64,000 bases of DNA from Scylla paramamosain (GCF_035594125.1 NC_087152.1:7364501-7428500), one strand, 5' to 3'. Numbered from the stretch's first letter, positions 39,766 through 57,202 are shown. The notes: generated by a model from the letters alone, not told the origin. Numbers and translations are program-made.

Positions 39766-41220
39766 CTTTTTCCTCACTCTCTCTTATTACCACCACCAGC
39801 ACCACCACCACTACGTACTTCCATGATTACCTCTTCCTCGCTGCCACCCTGCACTGAGTTACTGCTGTGCGGGAGTGTGCTTTTTTACTCTCTTATTTTT
39901 TGTGTTTCCCGCTTCCTGCTGCTCCACTGGCTAATTGGATGGCTCTCATATATATCTGTGAGTACGCCACGCACCGCCCCTAGCAGGCGTAATTCATGAG
40001 GCGGCGGGGCATCACTCTACGGAGGAATTACATACTCAAGATAAGTTGTGTGTTTATTGCGTCTTGTGCTAATGTGACGCCTTGCTGTGTGCACCTGCGC
40101 CGTGAGTGTGTGGCTGTCGCTTGCAGGTAAACATAGGCTGGATTCTCCTCTATTGTTCAGCTTCTCTGAGTGTTCTTTGTATTTATAATGACTTCAGGCT
40201 GCAACCGGAAGTTCTGTGTTTTTTTTTCTATTGACTCAGCGGTGTCTTATTAGCACACTGTTGTTGTGATATTGACTTTACTCGTTGGCAGTTATTGAAT
40301 ACGGCTTGGAAAGCCTTCTTTGGGTTTTGTAAACGATATGTTTTGTTTGGTAAGGGGATCCAAAGAGAAAGAAATGGAGTCTACATAATCTTGACTTTTG
40401 CGAAGAGGTAACAAAGACAAATTTAAAGATGAGGTTTGCTCGAGACTACTACAGAAGAATGCCTCGTGTTGGCGTAGAAAATGTTTGCTTACACAGTCAT
40501 TCTTTTGTCAGGAAAAAAAAAAAAAAATTGAGATAAGTGAAGATTTACTCCAGTTTTCTAGGAACACGTACTGAAGTTATAGATGCTGCCGACATTAGCA
40601 GGAATATCAAAATAGACGAGCAAAGTTTGAATAGAAAATTTATGAAGGATATCGAAAGGTATGGAAGGAGCATCTAACAATATGTTCATGTCCTATTTCA
40701 TCGATATGGATGGCATTATAATAAATCTCCATCAGTAAATGGCCGCTCATCCATAATTGAGGATGTAAGCCCATGACGCAAACATGAGAGGCAGCAAGGA
40801 CTGTAATGTAAATGTGGTGTTCAGATGACTCCATTTTTCTCTTTCGGCAGTGCGAGCAGTCTCTCTTAGGCAAGATGGAGCAGGCCAGCACACAGGGAGG
40901 ATCCTGGGAATACTGGCTCCTACCTTCGGTCTTTAGGAAGCAGTAATTGTTCAAGCAGTGATCTTGTGTTTTGGAGGAAAAAATATTGTGAATGATGGAC
41001 CAGAGAATCACGGAGGACTTACGTAACGTGAAAATAATTCCTAGACGTTTTGATTCACAGTTTCAGTTCATGTTGTTTTAGAAAGATGCACCTGTCACTT
41101 GATCGAAGACATTATATAATTCAAAATCATCTTCCCAGTCTCAATGACTTAACACAGTTGTCACTAATTCATGCAGTGATCTATATGTTGATGCTCTGGA
41201 TGTTAGAAATGCAGTAACAG
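39766..41220. other. Unique DNA, no gene supported
   Basis: Mixed composition with short A/T runs. A 123-codon minus-strand open frame (40640-41011) is free of low complexity but matches nothing I recognise. Confidence 0.4.
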
Positions 41221-41939
41221 AAGAAGCATCAGTGAATCAGTGTGAATCCCAACCCCACTTTTCAGCACATAGGTTAGTCATGTTAAGCCAGTTACGCCCG
41301 CTTTGTCTGGCCTGAGCTGCTTTCCCTGCAACTCGTAGGAGGGCGAACAAAACAGAGTAAAGCCAACACTTGCAGAGCGTGCTTTGTGTTGGGAATGAAT
41401 TAATAAAATGGACAGAATATGAATGAGAATAAGCGGAAAGCATTTTACAGGTGGATGAAGGAAAGGGAGGAGGGAGGAGGAGGAGGAGGAGGGAAAGATG
41501 CAGTCAGCCAGTTCAGAGGAGCAGACGGCCGTGAAAATAGCTTTAGAAAGGTAAGTAGAAAAGCAAAGGCGCGGCGGAGCGTGAGCTACCCGGAAGTTAA
41601 ACAAAAGGGAGCTAAGGAAACAAATACCGTCTTGCCTTTATCCTGGTAATAACTGCAGCGCGTGTGAGTGTCTTTCCTTACACACACGTACTCCATAGAA
41701 GGCTGAACGAGCTCTGTGTTTACTTAGCATCAGAAAAGCGGGGAAATTGTCTTCTTTTGTTTTTCTTTGTCTCTTCTTCTTCTACTGAGTCTACGCCTTC
41801 ATTCCTTCGTTTCCTCGACTTTTCCTTTTCCTCCTCTCCATTCCTCTCGCCGTCTTCAAAATATAAACCAAACTTCATATCAGTCGACAAAAGGAAAGTA
41901 TGTTGGCGGCAATTCCAGGTACCTGTCACTGCCCCTTCC
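41221..41939. other. Unique spacer with (GGA)6
   Basis: GGAGGAGG run at 41469-41491. Minus-strand open frames here have no recognised domain. Confidence 0.4.
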
Positions 41940-41944
41940 ACACA

Positions 41945-42037
<93 letters not shown>
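41940..42037 (+). repeat. (CA)48 microsatellite
   Basis: CA array with AAAC and CCC interruptions. Confidence 0.98.
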
Positions 42038-42039
<2 letters not shown>

Positions 42040-42260
42040 TAATATCAAACATCCATCTCCACCTACTCACCCACACCACATCCACCCCACAACTCCCTCC
42101 CTCCCTCCCCTCCCTCCCTCACTGCAGTATACTCTCGCTTAACACATTACGATTCTTCTCTCCGTGTTATTTTAAAATTTCACCTAAAAAAAAACTTCTT
42201 GCACGTTTCCTTCCCTTCAGGGGCGTACATTACTGCTTTTGTTCTGTCTCCCTGGCCCTT

Positions 42261-42262
<2 letters not shown>

Positions 42263-42345
<83 letters not shown>
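42263..42345 (+). repeat. (GA)41 microsatellite
   Basis: Pure array. Confidence 0.98.
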
Positions 42346-42348
<3 letters not shown>

Positions 42349-43134
42349 ACTGTACCACCTACCGAGAGATACTGAATCATAATATTTTCTTGCCCAGCGA
42401 CGGCTCATGCACCTGTCGCAAGTCCAGAAATAACTGCTTGCTCGAAGGAAAACTCTTCCCCTCGACTCCCGCCCGTTTGGAGACTAAGGGAGGGGTCATT
42501 GAAGCAAAAAGTAAGTAGAAAACGGCTTCCTATTGACGCTTTCAGTAACCTTGCATTGAAACGCGAAAAAAGAACGAAAAGTAACTGAAAGCAAAATAAA
42601 ATTTAATGTGAATGAAAATGGTAAATTAAGTAAAGTAATGAAAGGTAAGTAAATGAATCAGATAGATTTATGGATGAAAAAGAAATTAAGAATAAATAAA
42701 TAGATTAAAAATATAGAAATAAGAAAAAAATAGAATAAAATAAAATAATGAAAATACTATGAAATGAGAAAAAAGTAAGTAATCAGTAAATTCAAAGAAA
42801 ACAAAACTAAAACCAGCAGAGCAATACGAACCTCGCATAACGGGGTGACATTTAATTACCTTTAATTTCACAATGAACTGAATTTTTTAAAATGCTAAAT
42901 GGCACGTACGTACATAATTTAGCTTAAATCATATTCTAATTATAATTATTCGTGGATTTCATGCATTACTATTATTTTTTTTTTCAGTCATGCGTGCACG
43001 AGCATATCTACTGACAATGCTCAATGCTCATCACTACTTCCCTAAAGGTTCATTGCGAGCCTCTGTGGTATATGTTATGAATGGAATATGTGTTTTTTTT
43101 CCGTATTTCAATTTACATTTATATTTCCATTTAC

Positions 43135-43137
<3 letters not shown>
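42346..43137. other. Spacer, very A-rich at 42560-42830
   Basis: AAATAAA, GTAAATGA and TAAGTAA words recur in a degenerate way at 42600-42790. No gene seen. Confidence 0.45.

Positions 43138-43172
<35 letters not shown>
43138..43172 (+). repeat. (GT)17 microsatellite
   Basis: Pure array. Confidence 0.97.
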
Positions 43173-43177
<5 letters not shown>

Positions 43178-43336
43178 TCCTCTAAAATCTCCAGAGGCTT
43201 AATAAGGTGCGGTTTGTCATTATTTTTACATGCTTTAAGGTTCTAATCTCGTATGGAAAGAAATAATAAAGTGCAATATTGAAGTGTTCATATCCGTGTA
43301 GCTTACCGTCCTCACCTCCAGCATGGTTATCAATTT

Positions 43337-43484
43337 TCTTCAATCTCAAGTCCTTTGATCTGCTAACAGTCTCCTAACAAAACCTGACAATTATTATATT
43401 TCAAGGTCACAGGAGTTAAGGTTGAGGGAAAACATTAAACACTAAGTAAGTAAGGCAGGTTAGTTCACTTTTGACCACAACTGT
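43337..43484 (+). mobile_element. Partial Tc1/mariner-type MITE, relative of 18918-19131
   Basis: The interior block (CTTCAATCTCAAGTCCT.TGA..CAGTCTCC..AACCTGACAA..CACAGGAG) matches 18977-19055. The right terminus, TTCACTTTTGACCACAACTGT, is the reverse complement of the left end of the other copy with a few mismatches. The left terminus was not found, so this copy is truncated or diverged. Confidence 0.65.
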
Positions 43485-44097
43485 TTTCTCATGCTTCGTC
43501 AACTCAGGTATATTTCACTTACTCTAGGTTTTGAAGGTCATATGTATGGTATGGGTTACGTTCTGCGAAGTGTGATAAAATGGGCACAGTAATGTTTTTC
43601 TTTTACTGAAGAATGATCGCCATATCTCTTGAGGTCCCCAAATAGATCGATATGTCTAGGGTTTATACAATCTGATCTTTTTATATGCAGATTTTTCGCG
43701 TTATTTCATTTTTTTTTTTTTCATTTTTTCTGTATAAAGTGAACAAAAAGTGGTGGGCCGGGGAAAGCTGGTTTGATTGTTACTCTCAAAGAAATTCAGG
43801 GAGAAAAGTCTCCAATGGCATTTGAACATAAATATTATAGATGCCCTGCCTTTTGCTGTGTTATTTAATATTCTTCTACCTTTGTCTGTTTCTTCAAGTC
43901 TCTCTGAGCGTACGTAGTAGATTAATGAATTCCCAGACTTGTACTGTGATATTTCAGTGTATGTGCATTTTAAAATTTAATGTTATGTTTCGTTGGTTTC
44001 TTGAAGTTCTATATTTTCTTCGACGTATTTTTTTTATTTTCTTTCCTTTTACCATACTCCGAGGTTTCATTTTCCATTTGTTTTCATACCGGTTGTA
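43485..44097. other. AT-rich unique DNA
   Basis: No gene seen. Confidence 0.45.
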
Positions 44098-44560
44098 TCA
44101 GCTTTCGGAAGCCGCCCAGCCAGGTACGTGGTGGCCGACCTCACCCTGCCACTCGGACAGTGAGCTCAGTCCTGGGTTTACCTCGGGCCTGGCCGGAGGT
44201 GGCAGCGGCACTATACCTCTATTCAGAACACAGTTTTGTATAATGTACTCCAGTCATCCACATTATGTAGTTTTTTTATCCCGCATATTGCCATACAGTA
44301 ATCAACTAGAACAAAATGGTGGCAAGTGATGAGATGGCGAGCAGCTTGGCGTTACAGCGTACCGTGCCTGTCTCCTCCGCCCACGTGCTGCACGGTCTGT
44401 CAGCTGCTTCTACCTTCAACTTGTACCTTGGGCTTTTCCTGGCCACCTGCTACCTGCTGCCTGCTGCATTGTGGCTTTCTCGGCTGTCGTGTTGGGCCGT
44501 CGTCCTCCGCCACACTGTCCCACGTGCGCTGGCTTTCTCCCCCTGACCGCATCTTAACCA
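44098..44560. other. Two GC-rich islands, candidate exons
   Basis: 44098-44220 begins after TTGTATCAG and contains a perfect donor-like CAGGTACGT at about 44122. 44316-44546 carries an open frame starting MVASDEMASSLALQRTVPVS and containing a hydrophobic stretch. The contrast with AT-rich flanks is sharp. No domain is recognised. Confidence 0.35.
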
Positions 44561-44587
44561 CCTACAAACAAATCTACCAACTTGCCA

Positions 44588-44600
44588 CCCCCCCCCCCCC
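44588..44600 (+). repeat. C13 homopolymer
   Basis: Run of C before ACACACG. Confidence 0.9.
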
Positions 44601-44627
44601 ACACACGTATTTTTAAGTGAGTGTGTA

Positions 44628-44630
<3 letters not shown>

Positions 44631-44689
<59 letters not shown>
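44631..44689 (+). repeat. (GT)29 microsatellite
   Basis: Pure array. Confidence 0.98.
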
Positions 44690-44691
<2 letters not shown>

Positions 44692-45314
44692 CGCCCATAG
44701 TGTTGGACTCAGTATTCTATGCCTTACTTCCTCAAACTTCCCCAAAGACCGGCTGTCTAAACTTAAAAAAATATTTTTTCGTAGGTGTAACGAAAGCAGT
44801 GGCCGGTGCAGGTGTGGCATTGTCTTGGACTGGCCGGTGTTTGTGTGGTATTGTTTGAAACACTGGAATGCTTGGGGCAGCGCGTGTACCCTTGAGAGCT
44901 TAACTTGTACTGGAAGCCTCTAGCGCAACGAAGGAAGTGGCGCGTAGAGCAAGGCATTGTCTGGGTGGATGCTGTGCGTTGCTTGAATGGCAGTATGACT
45001 TGTATTTCTGAATGGCGTTTTAATGCTGTCTTAGAAATACACATAAAGAAGGAACGAATATGTGACGAGGAAATGGTGAGATGAGGCATGATGTTACTAT
45101 TAGCAACGGAGCAAATGAAATTGCCAGCTATTTCAGGCTGAAATTTCGCGTAATACAGACGTTTTACAAACACACTGTATTTCTACGTTCAAGCTGTAGC
45201 GAAACAGTTATTTTGTATTATTTATTTATTTATTTTTTCAAATCTCTTACAAATTTTGTTATAAAAAAATAGAAACGAAAGGAAGGAATCTGAAATATCT
45301 GGCTCACTCGGTTT
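44690..45314. other. Unique spacer
   Basis: Contains the direct repeat TGGCCGGTG..GTGTGG.ATTGT at about 44801 and 44830. No gene recognised. Confidence 0.45.

Positions 45315-47377
<2,063 letters not shown>

Positions 47378-47446
<69 letters not shown>
47378..47446 (+). repeat. (GA)34 microsatellite
   Basis: Pure array. Confidence 0.98.
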
Positions 47447-47449
<3 letters not shown>

Positions 47450-48328
47450 CAGACAGACGGATGGGCGCTATTGTTTGCTGGGCCTCAGTGTCCGGGACGG
47501 GGAGCGACAGGTCTGGCGGTCTAAAAACACACATTCGCTCTCCCCACGCCGGGTCTGCAAGCGCCGCTCACCAGGCAGGGCACGTCGCCGCACGGACACG
47601 TTCCCACTCATATTTTAAAGTGTCCATACAGTCAGTGCCACCTCCCCTCCCCCTCCTTTTCCCTCACCCCAATCAGCCCCGTCCCTTTCCTCCGGAGATG
47701 AACCTAATTAGCCTTACCTCATTACCCTTTACCGCCCTAACGACCCAAACTCTAACTTCTTCCTCTGCCTCTGGTGGTAATTTTAGGGGCGTCGCTCCTG
47801 CTACCAGATTAGGTCACTTGGTTACAATTTAAGTTTCGGGAGTTAATTTTACCAGATGGCTTGAGTTGTGAGCATCGGCAGTAGCAGTAGCGGCAACAAC
47901 AACAGCAGTAGTGGTAGTAGAGATAGCGTTGGTGGTAGTAGCCAGTGGTGTGTGGGTGTTGTGTGGTACTGTTGTGGTGGTGGACGGCGGGAGCGACAGT
48001 GTTTGGTAGCGATACAGTGGCGGAGAAAAAACAGGCTGCGGTGTGATGGAAGTAATCTGATATTCACTCTACTTCCTCCTCCTACTCCTACTCCTCCTCC
48101 TCCTCTTCCTCCTCCTCATACCCCTACTCCTTCTCTTCCTTTTCTATCTCTTCACCACATCCTCTTCCTCAGTGTTCTTCTCCTCGCCGTTCTTGCTTCC
48201 ATTTCTCTTCCCTTTCATCGCGTTTTTCTCCCCACAATTCTGGAGAGTAGTGAGTGTCCCAGGATGGTCATTATCTAGTGTAGCGAAGGTGATACAGAGC
48301 CTCGGGGGTAGGGCTTTCAAGGGGCGGA
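47447..48328. other. Spacer with GC-rich start and CCT-rich end
   Basis: 47460-47600 is GC-rich. 48070-48135 holds degenerate (CCT)n. No gene recognised. Confidence 0.4.
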
Positions 48329-48339
48329 AGAGAGAGAGA

Positions 48340-48405
<66 letters not shown>
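48329..48405 (+). repeat. (GA)38 microsatellite
   Basis: GA array with one GG slip near 48341. Confidence 0.97.
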
Positions 48406-48406
<1 letters not shown>

Positions 48407-48534
48407 GTAACAGCTCAACTTATCTTCATGTAATTCTAAACAAAAGCAATAATAGGCGACCACATGAGGAAGGACATGAGTGGACGCCCGCAACACGTCA
48501 ACGAGTGAGGCATCAAGTAACAGCAAAGGTAAAG

Positions 48535-48782
48535 AGGGCGGAAGTTGGGGATTCTCTGAGTCTCACGATACCAATGACGCAAATCAATCCTTCACCTCCT
48601 CGTCCTCTTCGTCTTACTCGTGCTCCTCGTCCTCGTCCTCGTCTTCGTCCTCGTCCAGGTATTTGGGTATTGGAGGCTAAAAATTGGGATTACGATACCA
48701 ATGACTCAAATGAATCCTCCACCTCCTTGTCGGTGTCTTTGTCCTCTTCCTCTTCCTCCTTGTCCTCGTCCTCTTCCTCTTC
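48535..48782 (+). repeat. ~127-bp tandem duplication carrying (CTCGTC)n
   Basis: ACGATACCAATGACGCAAATCAATCCTTCACCTCCTCGTC (48565) and ACGATACCAATGACTCAAATGAATCCTCCACCTCCTTGTC (48692) head the two units. Each continues into CTCGTC/CTCTTC hexamers. The second unit ends where the 5S sequence begins. Confidence 0.85.
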
Positions 48783-48899
48783 CAACGACCACACCTCGTT
48801 GAATACGCCGCTTTAACTCCGGTCAGCGAAGTTAAGCAACGTTGGGTCCGGTTAGCACTTGGATGGGTGACCGCCTGGGAACACCGAATGTTGTTGGTA
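48781..48899 (+). rRNA. 5S rRNA: 5S ribosomal RNA gene (solitary copy, possibly a pseudogene)
   Basis: 5S rRNA is the small RNA of the large ribosomal subunit, transcribed by RNA polymerase III. The length is about 119 bases. The 5' CCAACGACC pairs with the 3' GTTGTTGG to close helix I. The internal control region is intact: box A AAGTTAAGCAACG (48829-48841) and box C GGATGGGTGACCGCCTGGGA (48861-48880), with GGTTAGCACTTGGATGG between. A TTTT termination signal follows at 48907-48910. The loop region after GAATACGCCG (about 48811-48820) differs from the usual arthropod TTCTCGTCCGATC text, while CGC/GCG pairing around it seems kept. That could mark a divergent gene, a pseudogene or the head of a 5S-derived SINE. 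No second copy occurs in the window, and no SINE tail was recognised. Confidence 0.93.
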
Positions 48900-48906
48900 T
48901 TCGGAC

Positions 48907-48910
48907 TTTT
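48907..48910 (+). terminator. RNA polymerase III T4 terminator of the 5S gene
   Basis: TTTT seven bases after the end of helix I. Confidence 0.6.
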
Positions 48911-49395
48911 CTTTCCTTTGTATTCCTTTGTATTCCTTCTCCTCCTCCTCCTCCTCGTCCTCCTCGTCCTCCTTGTCTTCGTGTCCAAGTGTTGGCGACC
49001 CAGTGTACCCTCACCATCGCCTGATTGATCTACCGTCACCTGCACGCCACCTGCCCATTATTGCTCACTCATTGCTTATCAAGGAGTCTTTGCTGCCATG
49101 TAAATTTTGCCCCAGATATTTTAAGCAGCCTTTGTATTTGTGTTTGTGTGAAGAGGCTGGACCCCGGTGGATTATACAGAGCCCTTGTGGTGCTTTCTGT
49201 TTCGTGATAAAGGAATAAATGCTTGTGATTGTAGAGGGTGAAGAGGAGCTGCGAAGGTGGTGGTGATGATGAGGATGTGGATGTGAAGGAAGAGGAGGAA
49301 GAGGAGGAGGAAGGGAAGATGTGGGCCATGGATGAGAAGTAAGCAGATCCGTCCATACGTTGAATCATTTCCGCTGTAGTGTGAGCCTCCTGACA

Positions 49396-49398
<3 letters not shown>
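48911..49398. other. Spacer after the 5S gene
   Basis: Begins with TTTCCTTTGTATTCCTTTGTATTCC (tandem 11-mer) and (CCT/CGT)n. It is then unique, with a purine-rich stretch at 49280-49320. No gene seen. Confidence 0.45.

Positions 49399-49448
<50 letters not shown>
49399..49448 (+). repeat. (CA)25 microsatellite
   Basis: Pure array. Confidence 0.97.
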
Positions 49449-49451
<3 letters not shown>

Positions 49452-49838
49452 TACCACTAACACCATCTGTGAAACATGATCTTCCACACACACACACACA
49501 CAAAAAGCAAAAAAAAAAAAAAGAAAGAAAAAGTGGAAAAGGTGACAACTACTTTACAACAACAACAAATACACACAAACAAATTAACATACCAAATAAA
49601 ACAAACAAACAAGCATCGCATTACGCACCCTACACAACCAAATGTCATAGTAGTAGGTTGCTGAAAGGTCTGCAGCAACACTTCCCCACCCACTCCCCAT
49701 CCACTCCCAACGACACATTACCAACCCATTACTTGATCCCATAACCACTCCACTTATGAGAGATGGGGAGGCGGATGGTGAGTGAAAGAGAGAGGTGTGA
49801 AGAGCGAGGGGACAGGGAGAGGTATCCGAGAAGGAAGA
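49449..49838. other. A/C-rich spacer
   Basis: CA and AAAC words. No gene seen. Confidence 0.45.
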
Positions 49839-49902
49839 GGTGGGGAGGGGTAGGGGGGTGATGGTGATGGTTAGGAAGGTAAGGGGGGATAGGGGGGTCG
49901 GT
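49839..49902 (+). other. Candidate G-quadruplex
   Basis: G runs of 4, 4, 6, 6 and 6 at 49842, 49847, 49853, 49883 and 49892 on the plus strand. Confidence 0.7.
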
Positions 49903-49994
49903 AGAGATGGCCTCTACCTCGTAACTCGTCATGTACTTAACCAACTAAGTGAAGCCGGGCAGATGTGTGATTGTATTTCCTTTGCTTATTGCTG

Positions 49995-49996
<2 letters not shown>

Positions 49997-50029
<33 letters not shown>
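49997..50029 (+). repeat. (GT)16 microsatellite
   Basis: Pure array. Confidence 0.97.
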
Positions 50030-50031
<2 letters not shown>

Positions 50032-50137
50032 CGGTAAGGTCTACATGCGGTTCATATGAATGAGATGTATTTATTCATTAATACTGGTTTGTGTATAATC
50101 CAATTTATTCACTGATTTTCTTTTCCTTTGAAGATTG

Positions 50138-50400
50138 AGGGAAGAAAGAGGAGGAGGAGGAGGAGGAGGAGGAGGAAAAGTTAGTGGTGGTGGCAGTGCT
50201 AGTGGTGAAAGAGAAGCAGTAGTAGTAGGAGGGGGAAGAAGAGCAGGAGGAGGAGGAGGAGGCACAGGAAGAGGAGCAGGGCGATCAGGATGAGGATCAG
50301 AAGTCAGGTGTTTGCAATTATCACGGTGTTTGATGACGGTGATGGTGGTGGTGGTGGTGGCGGTGGTGGTGGCGAGTGGTGAGAGGTGAGGGGCGTGCAG
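50138..50400 (+). repeat. (GGA)12, degenerate GGA, and (GGT)n
   Basis: A clean GGA run to about 50175. Interrupted GGA/GCA text follows to 50300, and a GGT run lies at 50342-50372. Confidence 0.9.
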
Positions 50401-50936
50401 TAGGGGAGGAGAATTAATACTCTATGTGGTGTGTGTGACCCTCTATGTCCGGGGTGCAGTTATTGCCTCATCCCTCCCTCCCCTTCTCTCCTCCTCGTCG
50501 CCGTCCTCCTCAACGGTCTCAGTTTCGAACCCTCCGTCCCACGAACTGATTATCGTTAGCCGTGTAAGGGAGAGTTGTTTAGTCGTCCCGTCAAGGGCAC
50601 CACTAGCGAGGCGGTGTACCGTGAATCTCACAATGCCCGCGGTACTTAATTAATACTTCTTTTTAATCTACCGGTGCACGTGGTTGGGTTGTCTGGCGGT
50701 TTCCTGCTTGTACTCCCACGGTAATTCAGTTAACGCTTTCATTATCGCTGGATTAGATGTTACGTTTGCTTCTGAGTAATACAAATGAGTCTGTGTGAGT
50801 TTTTTTGTATGTGTTTGCTTCACGTTAGTTTACTTAAGCCTCTTGCTATTACTGGATCAGTGGTCACATCTGCTACTTCTTCGTCTTCTAAAAGGCAGTG
50901 AACTGTTAAAAATTCAAAGTACACAATACAAACTAA
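50401..50936. other. Unique spacer
   Basis: No gene recognised. C/T-rich at 50460-50520. Confidence 0.45.
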
Positions 50937-51150
50937 GTTGTCGATTTATGAAGAAATTTTAGGCAAAAGTAATGAAACGCCTAAAATTATGTTTCTCCAC
51001 ATCAGGCAGAATAATGTTGAATGGATAAAAGAGTAGTTGACAGAAACTAGTTGTCGATTTATAAAATATAATCCTAAGCAAAGGTACTGAAACACTTAAA
51101 AGTATGTTATTCCACGTCAGGTAAAATTATTCTAAATGGATAAGGAAGCA
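50931..51150 (+). repeat. Two-copy tandem duplication, ~113-bp period
   Basis: GTTGTCGATTTAT at 50937 and 51050 begin the units. Both continue with AAGCAAA/AGGCAAA, TGAAACGCCTAAAA or TGAAACACTTAAAA, TATGTT, TCCACATCAGGCA or TCCACGTCAGGTA, and AATGGATAA. Confidence 0.88.
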
Positions 51151-51227
51151 TATTTTCGCGAAGTTCACACTATATCAATCAAACGTTATTAGTTGAGAAG
51201 AAATAAGACATTTTGACAGACGTCTAT

Positions 51228-53630
<2,403 letters not shown>

Positions 53631-54775
53631 TCTTTCCCTCAAAACGACATTCCTGTGATCGTAACTTTACTCTTTCTTTTTTTTTTATCCTGCCCCTCGC
53701 GTGTGGTAGTTATGTCCTCCACCTCCAAACAAAGGCAGTGTCTGTTTGCGCTCCGTGACTCGGCTAACAGGGACCCCAGAATAATAATTCCCAGATTTCC
53801 GCGGCACTGTTATTGTTTCCGTGTTAGCGTCGCATCACGTGCCTCCTGGTGTCGAATCCATTATTGATATTAATTTTCTGCGGTGTTGAGTCGTGCGTTA
53901 TATCAGTTTCTCATCCAGAAAGCGAATAATGTATAGCATAACCGGTACCTAAAGCCATTACCCAAGTGTTGGTTCTTGTGCTTCCCAAACTGTGTGGGGG
54001 ATGCTGTATAACCTCGATGTTGCGGCGTCTAATACCAGTCAGCGAGCCAGCCAAATTGATTGATGCTTTTCCATTAAGAGGAATTCCGCAATTTTGTTTC
54101 CTTTTTTCTTCTTATTTATTGAATCGTGCCAAATCTTTTTCCCGACTTGTCTTCTATTCTTGCGTCGATAAGAAACTCAAAAGTCTTGCCAATTCCAATT
54201 CTAACACCTTTTGCGAATTTCATTTCCCGCACAAACCACGTATGTTTCCCTTTTTTTTTTCCTTCACTTCCTGCCTCACCTTCACCCTCCTTCCTCTTTT
54301 TCAATCCAAACATCGTGAAGGCACAACCTCGCCTCTTCTTCCTCCTGCTCCTTCTCTTACTGCTATATCAGGACGCGGAATCCTTTAAATTTTCCTTCCC
54401 TTTCACTTCCACTTTCCTTACCTCTGTATCTTTTTGAAACTCTTCCTCTAACTTTTCGGGAGTGGGAATTGAGCGGGCACTTTTTCTACTCTTTTGTACC
54501 TTTGGCCAGCCTCCCTCGCACGTAGGAAAAAAAAATTGTACGTCTTAAAGATAATGTGTCACCAGCTCAGGGAATGAAGCTCTGAAGGTATATTCGTGGC
54601 GAGACAGTATCTTCTGTGGTCGTAGAAATTAACGAAACAGGACGTTGGTTTTTATTTACTATTACACTGTTTACTTTCTGGCAATGTTTATTGTAATTTA
54701 CTTTCTTTGCGTATGATGATTATTGAAATTTCTCTCTCAGTCTTTGTGAATGTACGTCTTCTTCCTTCCATTTAA
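53631..54775. other. Unique DNA, T/C-rich at 54070-54440
   Basis: Open frames on both strands at 53966-54437 follow composition. No domain recognised. Confidence 0.45.
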
Positions 54776-54952
54776 TAAGCTCCAGTGGAAGTAACTCGGG
54801 TTTTCAAGGAAGCTTCTTTTTTATATAATTCTAATGATACTTTAACAACTATTCTGGATCATGAGTGGGGAAAAAGAAAAACATCCATCTGACTAATAAT
54901 CTGTTACTTATGAAAATAGTCGTGATGAGAGAATAAAATGTTTAAGAATGTG
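54776..54952 (+). repeat. Dispersed repeat copy, family B
   Basis: AAGCTCCAGTGGAAGTAACTCGGGTTTTCAAGGAAGCTTCTT, then CTAATGATACTTTAACAACTATTCTGGATCATGAGTGGG, TATGAAAATAGTCGTGATGAGAGAATAAAATGTTTAAGA. The order of blocks matches 15771 and 20336. Confidence 0.65.
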
Positions 54953-56016
<1,064 letters not shown>

Positions 56017-56719
56017 TCCCTATAGCAGTCGTGCAGACATTTTCCAGGGAAGCCAGTCACCCTGCGATGAAGTCGCTGCGAAGTCGATCATTCTTCAGTT
56101 GTTCAAGGTCACACGCCAAGCACTTCACGGCCACAATGGGTTTAATTAATGGGATGCACGTCTGTGAGTCCCGGCATGGTGTCCCTCCTTTGTCATCTAT
56201 CAGCGGCGGATTTTTTTTCCAACGCAATATTTCAGTAATTATGGAGGATAATCCTTTGCTGGAAGCTGTTGGATGATTATACCACACGATGATGCTTATG
56301 ATTACTGCTCACCTATCAGTAATGTCTTTCACAATTTTTCTCGTTTAACAAGCTCGTTTTCAGAATTAATACACCTCTCATAGTCTTTAATCTAACATTA
56401 AGTGCAGTTTATGGGCGAGTCGTATTGTAACTGCAAATTACATTTCATGATTATTCCACAAATTGTTGGACACCACCGCAAATTGTTTGGTGTTGACCCA
56501 ATTACCTCGTCAGGTCTTAGTTACTGTTGTTGTAAATTAAGCTCGTGGCCGCGCATCCCTCTGATAGATAGAGTTGAGTCTCAGTGTCAAGAATTGTGCA
56601 GCCAAACCATGAACTTGAATTGCCTCTTGACATCACCTTCATCCGTGCCTTACCTTTTAACATACCGAAGTTTCTCCTTACATTTCTTAGTGTGCCAGGA
56701 GCTCTGGCCAAGGGCCTCA
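56017..56719. other. Unique DNA with open frames on both strands
   Basis: 56030-56290 is open on both strands (minus: LGIDNG-free, ending LACDLEQLKNDRLRSDFIAG). No family is recognised. It may be part of an uncharacterised repeat. Confidence 0.35.
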
Positions 56720-56812
56720 AAAAAGCAGAAAAAAAGGTTCACTGAAGGCACCCATCACCAAAGAGTACAGACAAAAGGATTATCCAAAAAAACAGAGAAG
56801 TGATAGTATTCA
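56720..56812 (+). repeat. Dispersed repeat copy, family A (partial)
   Basis: AAAAGGTTCACTGAAGGCACCCATCACCAAAGAG and ACAAAAGGATTATCCAAAA match the 5' half of the copy at 5545. Confidence 0.6.
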
Positions 56813-57125
56813 TCTTGACTTTTTTTTTTTTTCTAAAGCCAACCTGTTTACCATTACTGATTAATCCCGTGGATCTGTGAGTACCATGTTTTCTTTCTGA
56901 ACCATCCATACCCTCCCACACATTTTGCTGTAGCTCGGGGCATGTCAAGGCATGGCTCCTGAGAGGCTCCGCTTCCCGCCCACCTTACACTGTTCCTCTG
57001 CTCTCCTTTCCGTCACTGATACTGCCTCCGTCTTCATCGCTCCGTGTATGCCTCGCCTTTCGTTTTCTGTGTATACATTCCATTTTTTCCCCTTTTGTGC
57101 AGTATAATAATGTTTTCTATGCTCG

Positions 57126-57129
<4 letters not shown>

Positions 57130-57202
<73 letters not shown>
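57130..57202 (+). repeat. (CT)36 microsatellite
   Basis: Pure array. A (CCT)7 run at 57238-57260 and strongly C/T-rich sequence to 57540 follow. Confidence 0.98.

Noticed and set aside
40640..41011. 123-codon minus-strand open frame as a gene
   Set aside because: No recognised family. This length is expected by chance in 64 kb.
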